DNA of 54,188 bases from positions 1 to 54,188 of the forward strand of contig ONSQ01000017.1 of assembly GCA_900320465.1 (NCBI GenBank), read 5' to 3'. How positions within the stretch are numbered: the first letter of the stretch is position 1; every line of letters starts with the position of its first letter. This DNA is from an uncultured Eubacteriales bacterium (GTDB lineage: Bacteria > Bacillota > Clostridia > Oscillospirales > Oscillospiraceae). Positions 15,812 through 23,366 of the stretch are shown piece after piece. The notes under the pieces were generated by a model. That model did not search any database, was not told where the DNA came from, and saw only the letters and a program-made list of their open reading frames with translations. The translations under genes were made by a program, and so were the position numbers.

Positions 15812-17161
15812 ATGACCGACCAATTCTCTTCCTGGGGCGAAAAGGCCCTCTCAGGCGTGGAGCGCCTGCGCCAAAGCAACCATGATCTGCGCGGCCGTAT
15901 GGGCGCGCTGCTGTTCCTGCTGCGCGGCGCCTATTATACCGAACAGAGCAAATACCGCCGCTATGCCGAGGAGGATCTGCGCGCGCTCTGGCGCGGCGGC
16001 GTCCACGACCATATCGGCGGAGGCTTCTTCTCCTACAGCGGCGATGCCGAGTGGCTGCGCCCCAGCTTTGAAAAGCGCCTGGACGATAACGCGCGCCTGG
16101 CCCTCCTCTATACCGAGGCCTGGGAGAGCGGTCATATGGCCTTTTACCGGGATGCCGCCGAGAGCACGCTGGACTGGATCCTTGCCGAGCTTGCCGCTCC
16201 CAGCGGCCTGTATATGGCGGGCCAGTTCTCCGAAAAGGGTTTCACGGCCGACAATCCCTATCTCTGGACGCCGGAAAAGCTCGCCGGCCAGCTCGGCCAG
16301 GAATCCGGCCGCCACTTTGCCGAATGCTACGACATCTCCGACGAGCCCAACTGCGGCGAGGCCAGCATCCCCAACCTGATCCTCAACGACCGCTGGCACC
16401 TGGCCGGCGAGAAATACGATGACGACCGCGAGCGCCTGCGCCTTGCGCGCCAGGGCTTCGCGGGCATCGAGACCGACGGGCGCACCCCGGCGGACTGGAA
16501 CGCACTGCTCCTCGCGGCCCTGGCGCGTGCCGCCCGGGCTTTTACCGACGAGCGCTATCTCGCCGCGGCGCACGCTCTGGCCCGGCCACTGGACGGAATT
16601 GACCCGGAAAGCCTTGCGCCCCAAGCACTTGCGGCTTTTCTCTTTGCCAAAACCGAGCTCTATTGCTCCGACTTTGATCCGGCCCACCTCCTCTCCACCA
16701 TCGCCCTGGGCGAGCGTCTGGAGCGCGTGCTCGATGCCGCCTCTATGACCCCCGGCGAGGAGTGCGACCGTGCCTGGGCCCTTGCGGCCCAAGGCTTTGA
16801 CGCCCTCTGGTGCCTCACCGCCGACCGGAAATGGATCGAGGCGCGGGGCAAATGCCTGCGGGAGCTGTGCCTCCACGCCGACCGCCACGGCCCCGACAGC
16901 CTCGACGGCCTCTGCGCCCTTCTCAGCGCCTCCCACACCGCCCGCGCCCTCCTCTGTGTCAGCCCGGATGAAGCGGTCCCCCCTGCGCTTGCACCGTTCC
17001 GCGCCCGCTACGCCCCGGATCTGAAGATCCTGCTCAAAACGCCGGAAAACGCTGCGGCGCTTGCTCTTGCGGCCCCCTGGAGCGAGCCCTTCACCTGCGG
17101 CACCGAGCCCCGCTTTTACCCTGCTTTAGATGGAAAATGGGGGAGCGGCACCGGGCTCTGA
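15812..17161 (+). CDS. YyaL/SPATA20-type protein lacking the thioredoxin-like domain
   Basis: A 449-residue protein matching the C-terminal alpha/alpha-barrel (six-hairpin glycosidase-like) part of the YyaL/spermatogenesis-associated 20 family: the RGGVHDHIGGGFFSYSGD segment (about 56-73), then RPSFEKRLDDNARLALLY and FTADNPYLWTPEKL. Full-length family members are about 600-700 residues and begin with a DUF255 thioredoxin-like domain; none is present and the upstream sequence does not encode one. The ATG at 15812 follows AAGGAG (15797-15802), so the short form is the genuine start. Function is unknown; sugar isomerase/epimerase-like folds are relatives. Monocistronic. Confidence 0.85.
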   Translation: MTDQFSSWGEKALSGVERLRQSNHDLRGRMGALLFLLRGAYYTEQSKYRRYAEEDLRALWRGGVHDHIGGGFFSYSGDAEWLRPSFEKRLDDNARLALLYTEAWESGHMAFYRDAAESTLDWILAELAAPSGLYMAGQFSEKGFTADNPYLWTPEKLAGQLGQESGRHFAECYDISDEPNCGEASIPNLILNDRWHLAGEKYDDDRERLRLARQGFAGIETDGRTPADWNALLLAALARAARAFTDERYLAAAHALARPLDGIDPESLAPQALAAFLFAKTELYCSDFDPAHLLSTIALGERLERVLDAASMTPGEECDRAWALAAQGFDALWCLTADRKWIEARGKCLRELCLHADRHGPDSLDGLCALLSASHTARALLCVSPDEAVPPALAPFRARYAPDLKILLKTPENAAALALAAPWSEPFTCGTEPRFYPALDGKWGSGTGL

Positions 17162-17225
17162 GACGGCGGCAAACTAAAAATTTCTTAAATTTTTCATTTT
17201 TTGTTACCAAAATGAAATTTCTCTA

Positions 17226-17254
17226 TTGAAATTTGAGAAACTTTGTCGTATGAT
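17226..17254 (+). promoter_or_regulatory. Sigma-A promoter of the LysM protein gene
   Basis: TTGAAA (17226-17231), 17-base spacer, TATGAT (17249-17254). The surrounding AT-rich stretch (17175-17260) contrasts with the GC-rich neighbours. Confidence 0.8.
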
Positions 17255-17293
17255 ATACCCAGCAAGTAAGGTTTTCTGGGAGGAACTGGAAAA

Positions 17294-18340
17294 ATGAAGA
17301 AGAGAATTGTTAGTTTACTGCTGGCGCTGCTGCTTTTTGCGGCCATGCCTGTTATGAGCGCCCATGTATTTGCCGACGCCAACACCTTTGAATACAGAAT
17401 CGGCGCCGAGACGATGAAGATGATCTGCCAGAAGAACGGCCTGGATTATGACTTCTGCTGGAAGGCCATTCTGCAGCTCAACTCCAGCGAGTTCGACGTG
17501 AACGATGGCGAGGACGCCTTCAAGAGCCTGGTTTACGGCACGGTCATCACCCTGCCCAGGACCAACCAGGATGCCGCGACCGTTCTGGGCGTGGCGCTTC
17601 CCGCGCGTCTGAAGAATGCCGCCGCTACGACGACTGCCACGACGACCACCACCGCTTCCGGCACGACCAGCACTGCCGCCGCGGGCACCGGTGCGACCAA
17701 AACCGTGACGATCCAGGGCGGTGACACGGCCATCTCCATCTGCAATGCCAACGGCATCAGCTTTGCCACCTGCAAGGCCGCTATCATGAAGCTCAACAAC
17801 TTTGCCAGCGATTACAGCTTTCTGACCCTCAAGTCCGGCAACAAGCTGATCATCCCCGCCACCAACGCTGACGCCGCTGTGATCACTGCTACCGCCAGCA
17901 CCGGCACGGCTACCGGCACCACCACCGGCACGGCTGCGACCACCACATCGGTCTCCAGCCTGCTGCCCAGCGGCAACGCCGTGGCCGCCTACATGGTTCC
18001 CCATGTGGTCCAGGCCGGCGAGACCATCTACGGCATCTGCCAGGCCAACAACGTGGACTTTGCCAAGTACGGCAACCTGATCATGCAGGCCAGCGGCGTG
18101 ACCTACGCCACGGGGTTGCACGTGGGTGATGTGGTATACATCCCCAGTGCCTCGGCCGTCAACGGCGCGTTCTCCATTGTGATGCACACCGTCAGCACCG
18201 GCGAGACCACCATGGGCATCTGCCAGGCTCTGGGCGTGAACTACGGCGACAACCTCAAGCTCATCACCGCCCTCAACCCGGGTAAGAACCTGTCGAATAT
18301 CCACACCGGCGATATTCTGCTCTTCCCGAAGAAGGCGTAA
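17294..18340 (+). CDS. Secreted protein with four LysM-like modules
   Basis: A 348-residue exported protein. The signal peptide covers about 1-27, with cleavage after VFA. Four LysM-like modules follow at about 30-87, 136-188, 233-284 and 295-346. Each has the GDTAISIC / GETIYGIC / GETTMGIC opening and ends in a V-x-x-IP or LLFP strand (modules 1 and 2 end TLP and IIP). Every module has a cysteine directly after the isoleucine in the first helix, and modules 1 and 2 have a second (DFCWKAI, ATCKAAI). Linkers are Thr/Ala/Gly-rich. LysM binds N-acetylglucosamine polymers such as peptidoglycan. No catalytic domain is attached, so it may be a wall-binding or structural protein. Confidence 0.88.
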   Translation: MKKRIVSLLLALLLFAAMPVMSAHVFADANTFEYRIGAETMKMICQKNGLDYDFCWKAILQLNSSEFDVNDGEDAFKSLVYGTVITLPRTNQDAATVLGVALPARLKNAAATTTATTTTTASGTTSTAAAGTGATKTVTIQGGDTAISICNANGISFATCKAAIMKLNNFASDYSFLTLKSGNKLIIPATNADAAVITATASTGTATGTTTGTAATTTSVSSLLPSGNAVAAYMVPHVVQAGETIYGICQANNVDFAKYGNLIMQASGVTYATGLHVGDVVYIPSASAVNGAFSIVMHTVSTGETTMGICQALGVNYGDNLKLITALNPGKNLSNIHTGDILLFPKKA

Positions 18341-18370
18341 GAAAGCCTGTCGCGGACCAAATAAACACCA

Positions 18371-18405
18371 ACGGGGATGTGAATTACTTCACATCCCCGT
18401 TTTTT
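18371..18405 (+). terminator. Terminator of the LysM protein gene
   Basis: ACGGGGATGTGAA (18371-18383) pairs perfectly with TTCACATCCCCGT (18388-18400), then TTTTT. The core resembles the terminator at 21041. Confidence 0.92.
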
Positions 18406-18419
18406 GCTGGTAAAAAAGC

Positions 18420-19307
18420 TTATACTGTGCCCGATCCGGCTTCGCCCTTGACATAGCGTACTACATAATCGCAGAAGCGCCGTGTGGCGGGTCCGGCGTG
18501 TCCGCCGGCGGGCAGCGCGATGCCAATGGTGCGCTTGGCCTCCGGCACCAGGGGCAGGGTCAGCACGTCGTCGTGCCGCCCGCGCAGCAGCAGCTCCGGC
18601 ATGATGCTCATGCCCAGACCCTGCTCCACCATGGCGATGATCGCGTAGTCGTCCTTGGTGTAAAAGCGCACGTTTGGCTTCACCCCCGCGGCCTCCAGCG
18701 CCCGACGGGCGTCGTGGTCCGAGCTCTGCAGCAGCGAGATAAAGGGCTCACGCTCACATTCCACCAGCGGGAAGCGCGGATAGCTGGCAAAGCGGCTGGA
18801 GCGGGGGAGAATGGCCAGAAGCCGGTCCTCCATCAGCGTGATGGTCTCGCACTTGAGCTCGCAGGGGAGGGCCACAAAGCCCAGATCCACGCTGCCGTCG
18901 CTCAGCCACCGGTTTACGTCGTGATAGTCGCCGTTCAGCAGCCGGAACTCCACATGGGGATAGTCGCGCTGAAACTCCTTCAGGACCCCGGGCAGCCAGT
19001 GTACGGCCACGGAGGTGAAGGCGCCGATGCGCACGGTGCCGCTGTCCAGCCCGCGGATGGCGGCGGCGGTCTGGTTCAACTGCTCCTCGGCGGACAGCAG
19101 GGCGCGCACCGCGCTCAGCATACGCTCGCCCTCGTCGGTGAGGGAGATGCCCGAGCGGGTGCGCCGCAGCAGCCGAAAGCCCAGCTCGCGCTCCAGCGAG
19201 GTGATCATATGACTGACGGCGGACTGGGTACAGCCCAGCTCCTCCGCCGCGCGGGTAAAGCTGTCCAGCTCTACCGCGGCCAGCAGCGCCCGGTATTTTT
19301 CCGTCAT
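18420..19307 (-). CDS. LysR family transcriptional regulator
   Basis: A 295-residue LysR regulator. The N-terminal winged helix covers about 1-62, with SFTRAAEELGCTQSAVSHMITSLE as helix-turn-helix. The substrate-binding effector domain covers about 88-290 with the TVRIGAFTSVAVHWLP start. The ATG at 19307 follows GGGAGGG by six bases; the longer in-frame reading runs back through the promoter. It is divergent from the putP-like symporter gene, which it probably regulates, and a LysR-type T-N11-A dyad lies in the gap. The effector may be the transported solute, by inference. Confidence 0.92.
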   Translation of the reverse strand: MTEKYRALLAAVELDSFTRAAEELGCTQSAVSHMITSLERELGFRLLRRTRSGISLTDEGERMLSAVRALLSAEEQLNQTAAAIRGLDSGTVRIGAFTSVAVHWLPGVLKEFQRDYPHVEFRLLNGDYHDVNRWLSDGSVDLGFVALPCELKCETITLMEDRLLAILPRSSRFASYPRFPLVECEREPFISLLQSSDHDARRALEAAGVKPNVRFYTKDDYAIIAMVEQGLGMSIMPELLLRGRHDDVLTLPLVPEAKRTIGIALPAGGHAGPATRRFCDYVVRYVKGEAGSGTV

Positions 19308-19326
19308 AACCAGCCCTCCCGATGAC

Positions 19327-19345
19327 ACATGAATATTTTTCATGT
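19327..19345. promoter_or_regulatory. LysR-type operator dyad
   Basis: A perfect dyad, ACATGAA (19327-19333) and TTCATGT (19339-19345), five-base centre, containing the T-N11-A pattern of LysR boxes. It lies 20 bases upstream of the LysR start, so autoregulation is likely. Confidence 0.7.
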
Positions 19346-19373
19346 AAAGATGAAAAGAATTAAAGCAATTCCT

Positions 19374-19401
19374 ATTATACGGTTTTTTGGTCAAAAAGCA
19401 A
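19374..19401 (-). promoter_or_regulatory. Sigma-A promoter of the LysR gene
   Basis: Minus strand: TTGCTT (19401-19396), 16-base spacer, TATAAT (19379-19374). Confidence 0.65.
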
Positions 19402-19423
19402 GCAAAAAGCGGCCAGGCAGCCC

Positions 19424-19451
19424 TTGAAGTGCCGGCGCACAGCACTATAAT
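19424..19451 (+). promoter_or_regulatory. Sigma-A promoter of the symporter gene
   Basis: TTGAAG (19424-19429), 16-base spacer, TATAAT (19446-19451), about 33 bases before the ATG at 19484. Confidence 0.75.
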
Positions 19452-19483
19452 GTCACTATCCCAAAGAAATGAGGCTTGAAGTC

Positions 19484-21010
19484 ATGAGCGGAATGGCATT
19501 TGTACTGGGCGCGATCGCCGTCTATCTGATCGGCATGCTGGTGATCGGCTTTGCGTATTCGAAAAACAGCAGCAGCGAGGAGTTCTTCCTCGGCGGGCGC
19601 AAGCTGGGGCCGGTGGTCACGGCTATGAGCACCGAGGCCTCGGACATGAGCGCGTATCTGCTGATGGGCGTGCCCGGCCTGGCCATGTTCTGCGGTGTGG
19701 CGGAGGCCAGCTGGACAGCCATCGGCCTTGCGGTCGGGACCTATCTGAACTGGCTCATCGTGGCCCGGCGCCTGCGGCGCTACAGCGCGCTGACGGGCAG
19801 CATCACCGTTCCGGAATTCCTCTCCCGCCGCTTCCGCGACCGCAGCCGCGTGATCGAGACGCTGGGCGCGCTGGTGATCATCGTGTTCTTCGTGCCCTAT
19901 ACCGCCTCGGGCTTCGCGGCCTGCGGCAAGCTGTTCAACAGCCTGTTCGGCTTTGACTATGAAAAGGCCATGCTGCTCTCCGCGGCCGTGATCGTGGCCT
20001 ACTGCGCCATGGGCGGCTTTATGGCGGCCTCGGTCACCAGTCTGATCCAGTCCATCGTGATGACCGCGGCGCTGGTGATCGTGCTGTTCTTCGGTGCCAA
20101 AGCCGCGGGCGGCTGGAGTGCGGTGATGGCCAACGCCCGCACCGTCAGCGGCTATCTGTCCCTGGGGGCGGCCACGGATATCCTGTCCCGGAGCGCGGGC
20201 AGCTACACGCCGCTGATGGTGGTTTCCACCCTGGCCTGGGGCCTGGGCTACTTCGGCATGCCCCATATCCTGCTGCACTTCATGGCGGTACGCAACGAGA
20301 GCGAGCTGAAGCTCTCCCGCCGGGTGGGCTCGATCTGGTGCGCGGTGTCCCTGGGCGTGGCGGTGCTGATCGGCATCGTGGGCTTCGGCATGGCTGGCGC
20401 GGGTGTGCTGCCCATGCCCGGAAGCGAAAGCGAGGCGGAGAACCTGATCGTCCGGACCGCGGCGCTGATCGCCTCCCACGGCGCGCTGGCCGCCATTGTG
20501 GGCGGCCTGATCCTGGCGGGCATTCTGGCGGCCACCATGTCCACGGCCGACGCCCAGCTGCTGGCCGCGGCCTCGGGCGTGACGCAGAACCTGCTGACCG
20601 ACGTACTGGGTGTGAAGCTGGACGGGAAGAAAAACATGCGCATTGCACGTCTCACGGTGGTGGGTGTGGCGGTGCTGGGGGCCGTTTTCGCCAGCGACCC
20701 CGACAGCTCCATCTTCCGTGTGGTGTCCTTTGCCTGGGCGGGCTTCGGAGCCACCTTCGGCCCCGTGATGCTTTTCGCCCTGTTCTGGAAGCGCTGCAAC
20801 GCCGCGGGCGCCATCGCGGGCATGCTTTCCGGCGCGGCGACGATTTTCGTGTGGAAATATCTGATCGCCCCGCTGGGCGGCGTGTTCGCCATCTATGAGC
20901 TGCTGCCCGCCTTTGTGATCTCCTGCGTATGCATCGTCGCGGTCTCGCTCCTCACCGGGGCCCCCGACAAGGCCGTCTGCGACGAGTTCGACGCCGTCAG
21001 CGCGGCGTGA
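19484..21010 (+). CDS. Sodium:solute symporter, PutP (sodium/proline) type
   Basis: A 508-residue SSS-family transporter with about 13 membrane helices. The FFLGGRKLGPVVTAMSTEASDMSAYLLMGVPG region (about 34-65) is the PutP signature, including the Asp and Ser residues that bind sodium and proline in E. coli PutP. The YLNWLIVARRLRRYS and ILAATMSTADAQLLAAAS segments (the latter a sodium-site helix) are also conserved. Proline as substrate is probable but other small carboxylates are transported by relatives. The ATG at 19484 has GAGG nine bases upstream; an ATG five codons earlier (19469) lacks one. Divergent LysR regulator. Confidence 0.9.
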   Translation: MSGMAFVLGAIAVYLIGMLVIGFAYSKNSSSEEFFLGGRKLGPVVTAMSTEASDMSAYLLMGVPGLAMFCGVAEASWTAIGLAVGTYLNWLIVARRLRRYSALTGSITVPEFLSRRFRDRSRVIETLGALVIIVFFVPYTASGFAACGKLFNSLFGFDYEKAMLLSAAVIVAYCAMGGFMAASVTSLIQSIVMTAALVIVLFFGAKAAGGWSAVMANARTVSGYLSLGAATDILSRSAGSYTPLMVVSTLAWGLGYFGMPHILLHFMAVRNESELKLSRRVGSIWCAVSLGVAVLIGIVGFGMAGAGVLPMPGSESEAENLIVRTAALIASHGALAAIVGGLILAGILAATMSTADAQLLAAASGVTQNLLTDVLGVKLDGKKNMRIARLTVVGVAVLGAVFASDPDSSIFRVVSFAWAGFGATFGPVMLFALFWKRCNAAGAIAGMLSGAATIFVWKYLIAPLGGVFAIYELLPAFVISCVCIVAVSLLTGAPDKAVCDEFDAVSAA

Positions 21011-21040
21011 GCAGGCGAAAAAGGACATAGAGAACACCGA

Positions 21041-21077
21041 CAGGGATGTGAAAAACGCTTCACATCCCTGCTTTTTT
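21041..21077 (+). terminator. Terminator of the symporter gene
   Basis: CAGGGATGTGAA (21041-21052) pairs with TTCACATCCCTG (21059-21070), then CTTTTTT. Confidence 0.9.
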
Positions 21078-21088
21078 GGGAAAAGCTC

Positions 21089-21133
21089 TTGACATTGGAA
21101 AAATCTGCGGTAAAATATGTCGCATACGACATA
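21089..21133 (+). promoter_or_regulatory. Promoter and MarR-type operator of the exporter operon
   Basis: TTGACA (21089-21094), 16-base spacer, TAAAAT (21111-21116). A perfect dyad TATGTCG (21116-21122) / CGACATA (21127-21133) overlaps the end of the -10 box and the transcript start, as expected for MarR repression. Confidence 0.82.
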
Positions 21134-21157
21134 AAATAAAGAGAGCAGGTGAGGCGG

Positions 21158-21616
21158 ATGAAACAGGAGCAAATGCCCATCGGCGTCAAGTTCGTGGTGA
21201 TCCAGCGCGCCTTTCGGCGTGAGCTGGACAAGCTGCTGCGGGAGAAGGAGCTGACCGGCGCGCAATTCGGCGCGCTGCGTGCTCTCGACCACCTGGAACG
21301 GACGCGCGGCGGCGAGATCAGCCAGCGCGACATCGAGGAAATCAGCCACAGCACGCATCCGACGATGACGGAAATCCTGAAAAAGCTTGAAAAGAAGGGC
21401 TTCATCGAATCCCGTCCCAGCGAAACCGACCGGCGGCGCAAGCTGCTGTGTCAGACGGATAAAGCCCGGGAGCTGGGCGTGGACATGCTGCGGGTCGATG
21501 AGGAGACCTTTGCAAAATTCTGCGCAGGGCTGGACGCGGCGCAGACAGCGAGCCTGGAGAACATGCTCGACGTGCTGCTGCAAAACGCGTGCGGCTGCTG
21601 CGACAAGGAGGAATAA
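21158..21616 (+). CDS. MarR family transcriptional regulator
   Basis: A 152-residue winged-helix regulator. The DNA-binding core is EISQRDIEEISHSTHPTMTEILKKLEKKGFIES (about 53-85) with the basic wing SETDRRRKLL. A cysteine pair (CGCC) lies near the C-terminus and could be redox- or metal-sensitive, which I cannot establish. It heads the operon with two ABC exporter genes; the first starts four bases after its stop. MarR proteins typically repress a linked drug exporter and are released by the exported compound. The ATG at 21158 follows AGGTGAGG. Confidence 0.92.
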   Translation: MKQEQMPIGVKFVVIQRAFRRELDKLLREKELTGAQFGALRALDHLERTRGGEISQRDIEEISHSTHPTMTEILKKLEKKGFIESRPSETDRRRKLLCQTDKARELGVDMLRVDEETFAKFCAGLDAAQTASLENMLDVLLQNACGCCDKEE

Positions 21617-21620
21617 GCCG

Positions 21621-23366
21621 TTGAAGAACTTCAAAAAGCTGCTGGGCAGCGTACGTGAATTTAAGGCTGCGGCTATTGTCACGGTGATCTTTATCATCCT
21701 CGAGGTATTCATCGAGGTGGTCATCCCCTTCATCACCGCCGACATGGTCAACGCCATCAAGGACGGCGCTGCGCTTTCGGGCGTGGTGCGTACGGGCCTT
21801 TTCCTGGTGTTCCTGGCGGTGCTGTCTCTGGCCTCGGGCGCCACGGCGGGCTATCTGGGCTCCAAAGCCTCGTCGGGCTTTGCCCGCAATCTGCGCCATG
21901 ACATCTACTGCCGGGTGCAGGACTTTTCCTTTGAGAACATCGACCGCTTCTCCTCCGCCTCGCTGGTCACCCGCATGACCACGGACATCGGCAACGTGCA
22001 GATGGCCTTCATGATGGTCATCCGCATCGCCATCCGCGCCCCGCTGATGTTCCTCTTCGCCATCGTCATGGCCTATGTCATGGGCGGCGCGCTGGCAACC
22101 ACCTTTGTGATCCTGATCCCGGTGCTCGTCGCCGGGCTGCTGCTGATCGCCCGCAAGGCCATGCCCGCCTTCCGCGCGGTGTTCCGCAAATATGACAAGC
22201 TCAACGAGTCCATCGAGGAAAACGTGCGCGCCATGCGCGTGGTCAAGGGCTTTGCCCGCGAGGAGTATGAGAAACAGAAATTCGGCGCCGCCTCGCAGAA
22301 TATCGCCCGCGACTTCACCTATGCCGAGCGGGTGGTGGCGCTCAATACGCCGCTGATGCAGCTGTGCCTGTACTTCAACATGCTCTTCGTGCTGACCATC
22401 GGCTCGAAGCTGATCATTTCCAACCGCGGCGCAACCATCGATGTGGGCCAGCTGTCGGCCATGCTGACCTACGGCTTCCAGATCCTGATGAGTCTGATGA
22501 TGATCTCGATGATCTACGTCATGCTCACCATGTCTGCCGAGTCCATGAAGCGTCTGGCCGAGGTGCTGGACGAAACGCCCACCCTCACCAACCCGGAAAA
22601 CCCGGTGTACGAGGTGGCGGACGGCTCCGTCGATTTTGAGAACGTGTCCTTCAAATACTCCCGCACCGCGCGCAAGAACGCGCTGGAGAACGTGAACCTG
22701 CACATCGCCTCGGGCATGACCGTGGGCGTGCTGGGCGGCACAGGCTCCAGCAAGTCCACGCTGGTGCAGCTTATTCCCCGCCTGTACGACGTGACGGAGG
22801 GCTGCGTCAAGGTGGGCGGACGCGACGTGCGCGAATACGATCTGGACACGCTGCGCAACAACGTGGCCGTGGTGCTGCAGAAGAATCTGCTCTTCTCCGG
22901 CACCATCAAGGACAACCTGCGCTGGGGCAACGAGAACGCCACCGACGAGGAGATGGAGGCGGCCTGCCGCCTGGCCCAGGCCGATGAGTTCATCCGCTCC
23001 TTCCCCGACGGCTATGACACCAGGATCGAACAGGGCGGCTCCAACGTGTCCGGCGGTCAGAAGCAGCGTCTGTGCATTGCCCGCGCGCTGCTGAAAAAGC
23101 CGAAGATCCTGATCCTGGACGACTCCACCAGCGCCGTGGACACCCACACCGACGCGCTTATCCGCGCGGGCTTCCGCAGCTATATCCCCGAAACCACGAA
23201 GATCATCATCGCTCAGCGTGTGGCCTCGGTGCAGGACGCCGATCTGATCCTGGTCATGGACAACGGTGTCATCGCCGCCGCGGGCACCCACGACGAGCTG
23301 ATGAAAACCAACGATATTTACCGCGAGACCTATCTGCAGCAGAACAAGGGAGGTGACGAGCAGTGA
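21621..23366 (+). CDS. ABC exporter subunit with degenerate ATP site (heterodimer half 1)
   Basis: A 581-residue TMD-NBD half-transporter. Six membrane helices occupy about 15-300. Walker A is GGTGSSKST (about 372), the signature VSGGQ (about 477) is canonical, but the Walker B catalytic position is Asp (D500-D501 in ILDDSTSAVD) instead of Glu, and the H-loop histidine is Gln (Q532 in IAQRVASV). These changes mark the degenerate-site subunit of heterodimeric exporters such as LmrCD, BmrCD and TM287/288. The start is TTG at 21621, nine bases after AAGGAGG; upstream in-frame sequence lies in marR. Its stop overlaps the start of subunit 2 by four bases. Confidence 0.94.
   Translation: MKNFKKLLGSVREFKAAAIVTVIFIILEVFIEVVIPFITADMVNAIKDGAALSGVVRTGLFLVFLAVLSLASGATAGYLGSKASSGFARNLRHDIYCRVQDFSFENIDRFSSASLVTRMTTDIGNVQMAFMMVIRIAIRAPLMFLFAIVMAYVMGGALATTFVILIPVLVAGLLLIARKAMPAFRAVFRKYDKLNESIEENVRAMRVVKGFAREEYEKQKFGAASQNIARDFTYAERVVALNTPLMQLCLYFNMLFVLTIGSKLIISNRGATIDVGQLSAMLTYGFQILMSLMMISMIYVMLTMSAESMKRLAEVLDETPTLTNPENPVYEVADGSVDFENVSFKYSRTARKNALENVNLHIASGMTVGVLGGTGSSKSTLVQLIPRLYDVTEGCVKVGGRDVREYDLDTLRNNVAVVLQKNLLFSGTIKDNLRWGNENATDEEMEAACRLAQADEFIRSFPDGYDTRIEQGGSNVSGGQKQRLCIARALLKKPKILILDDSTSAVDTHTDALIRAGFRSYIPETTKIIIAQRVASVQDADLILVMDNGVIAAAGTHDELMKTNDIYRETYLQQNKGGDEQ

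Noticed and set aside
19308..19445. A longer LysR reading starting at 19445
   Set aside because: It would run through the promoter and operator dyad; the ATG at 19307 has the good ribosome site and the normal family N-terminus.
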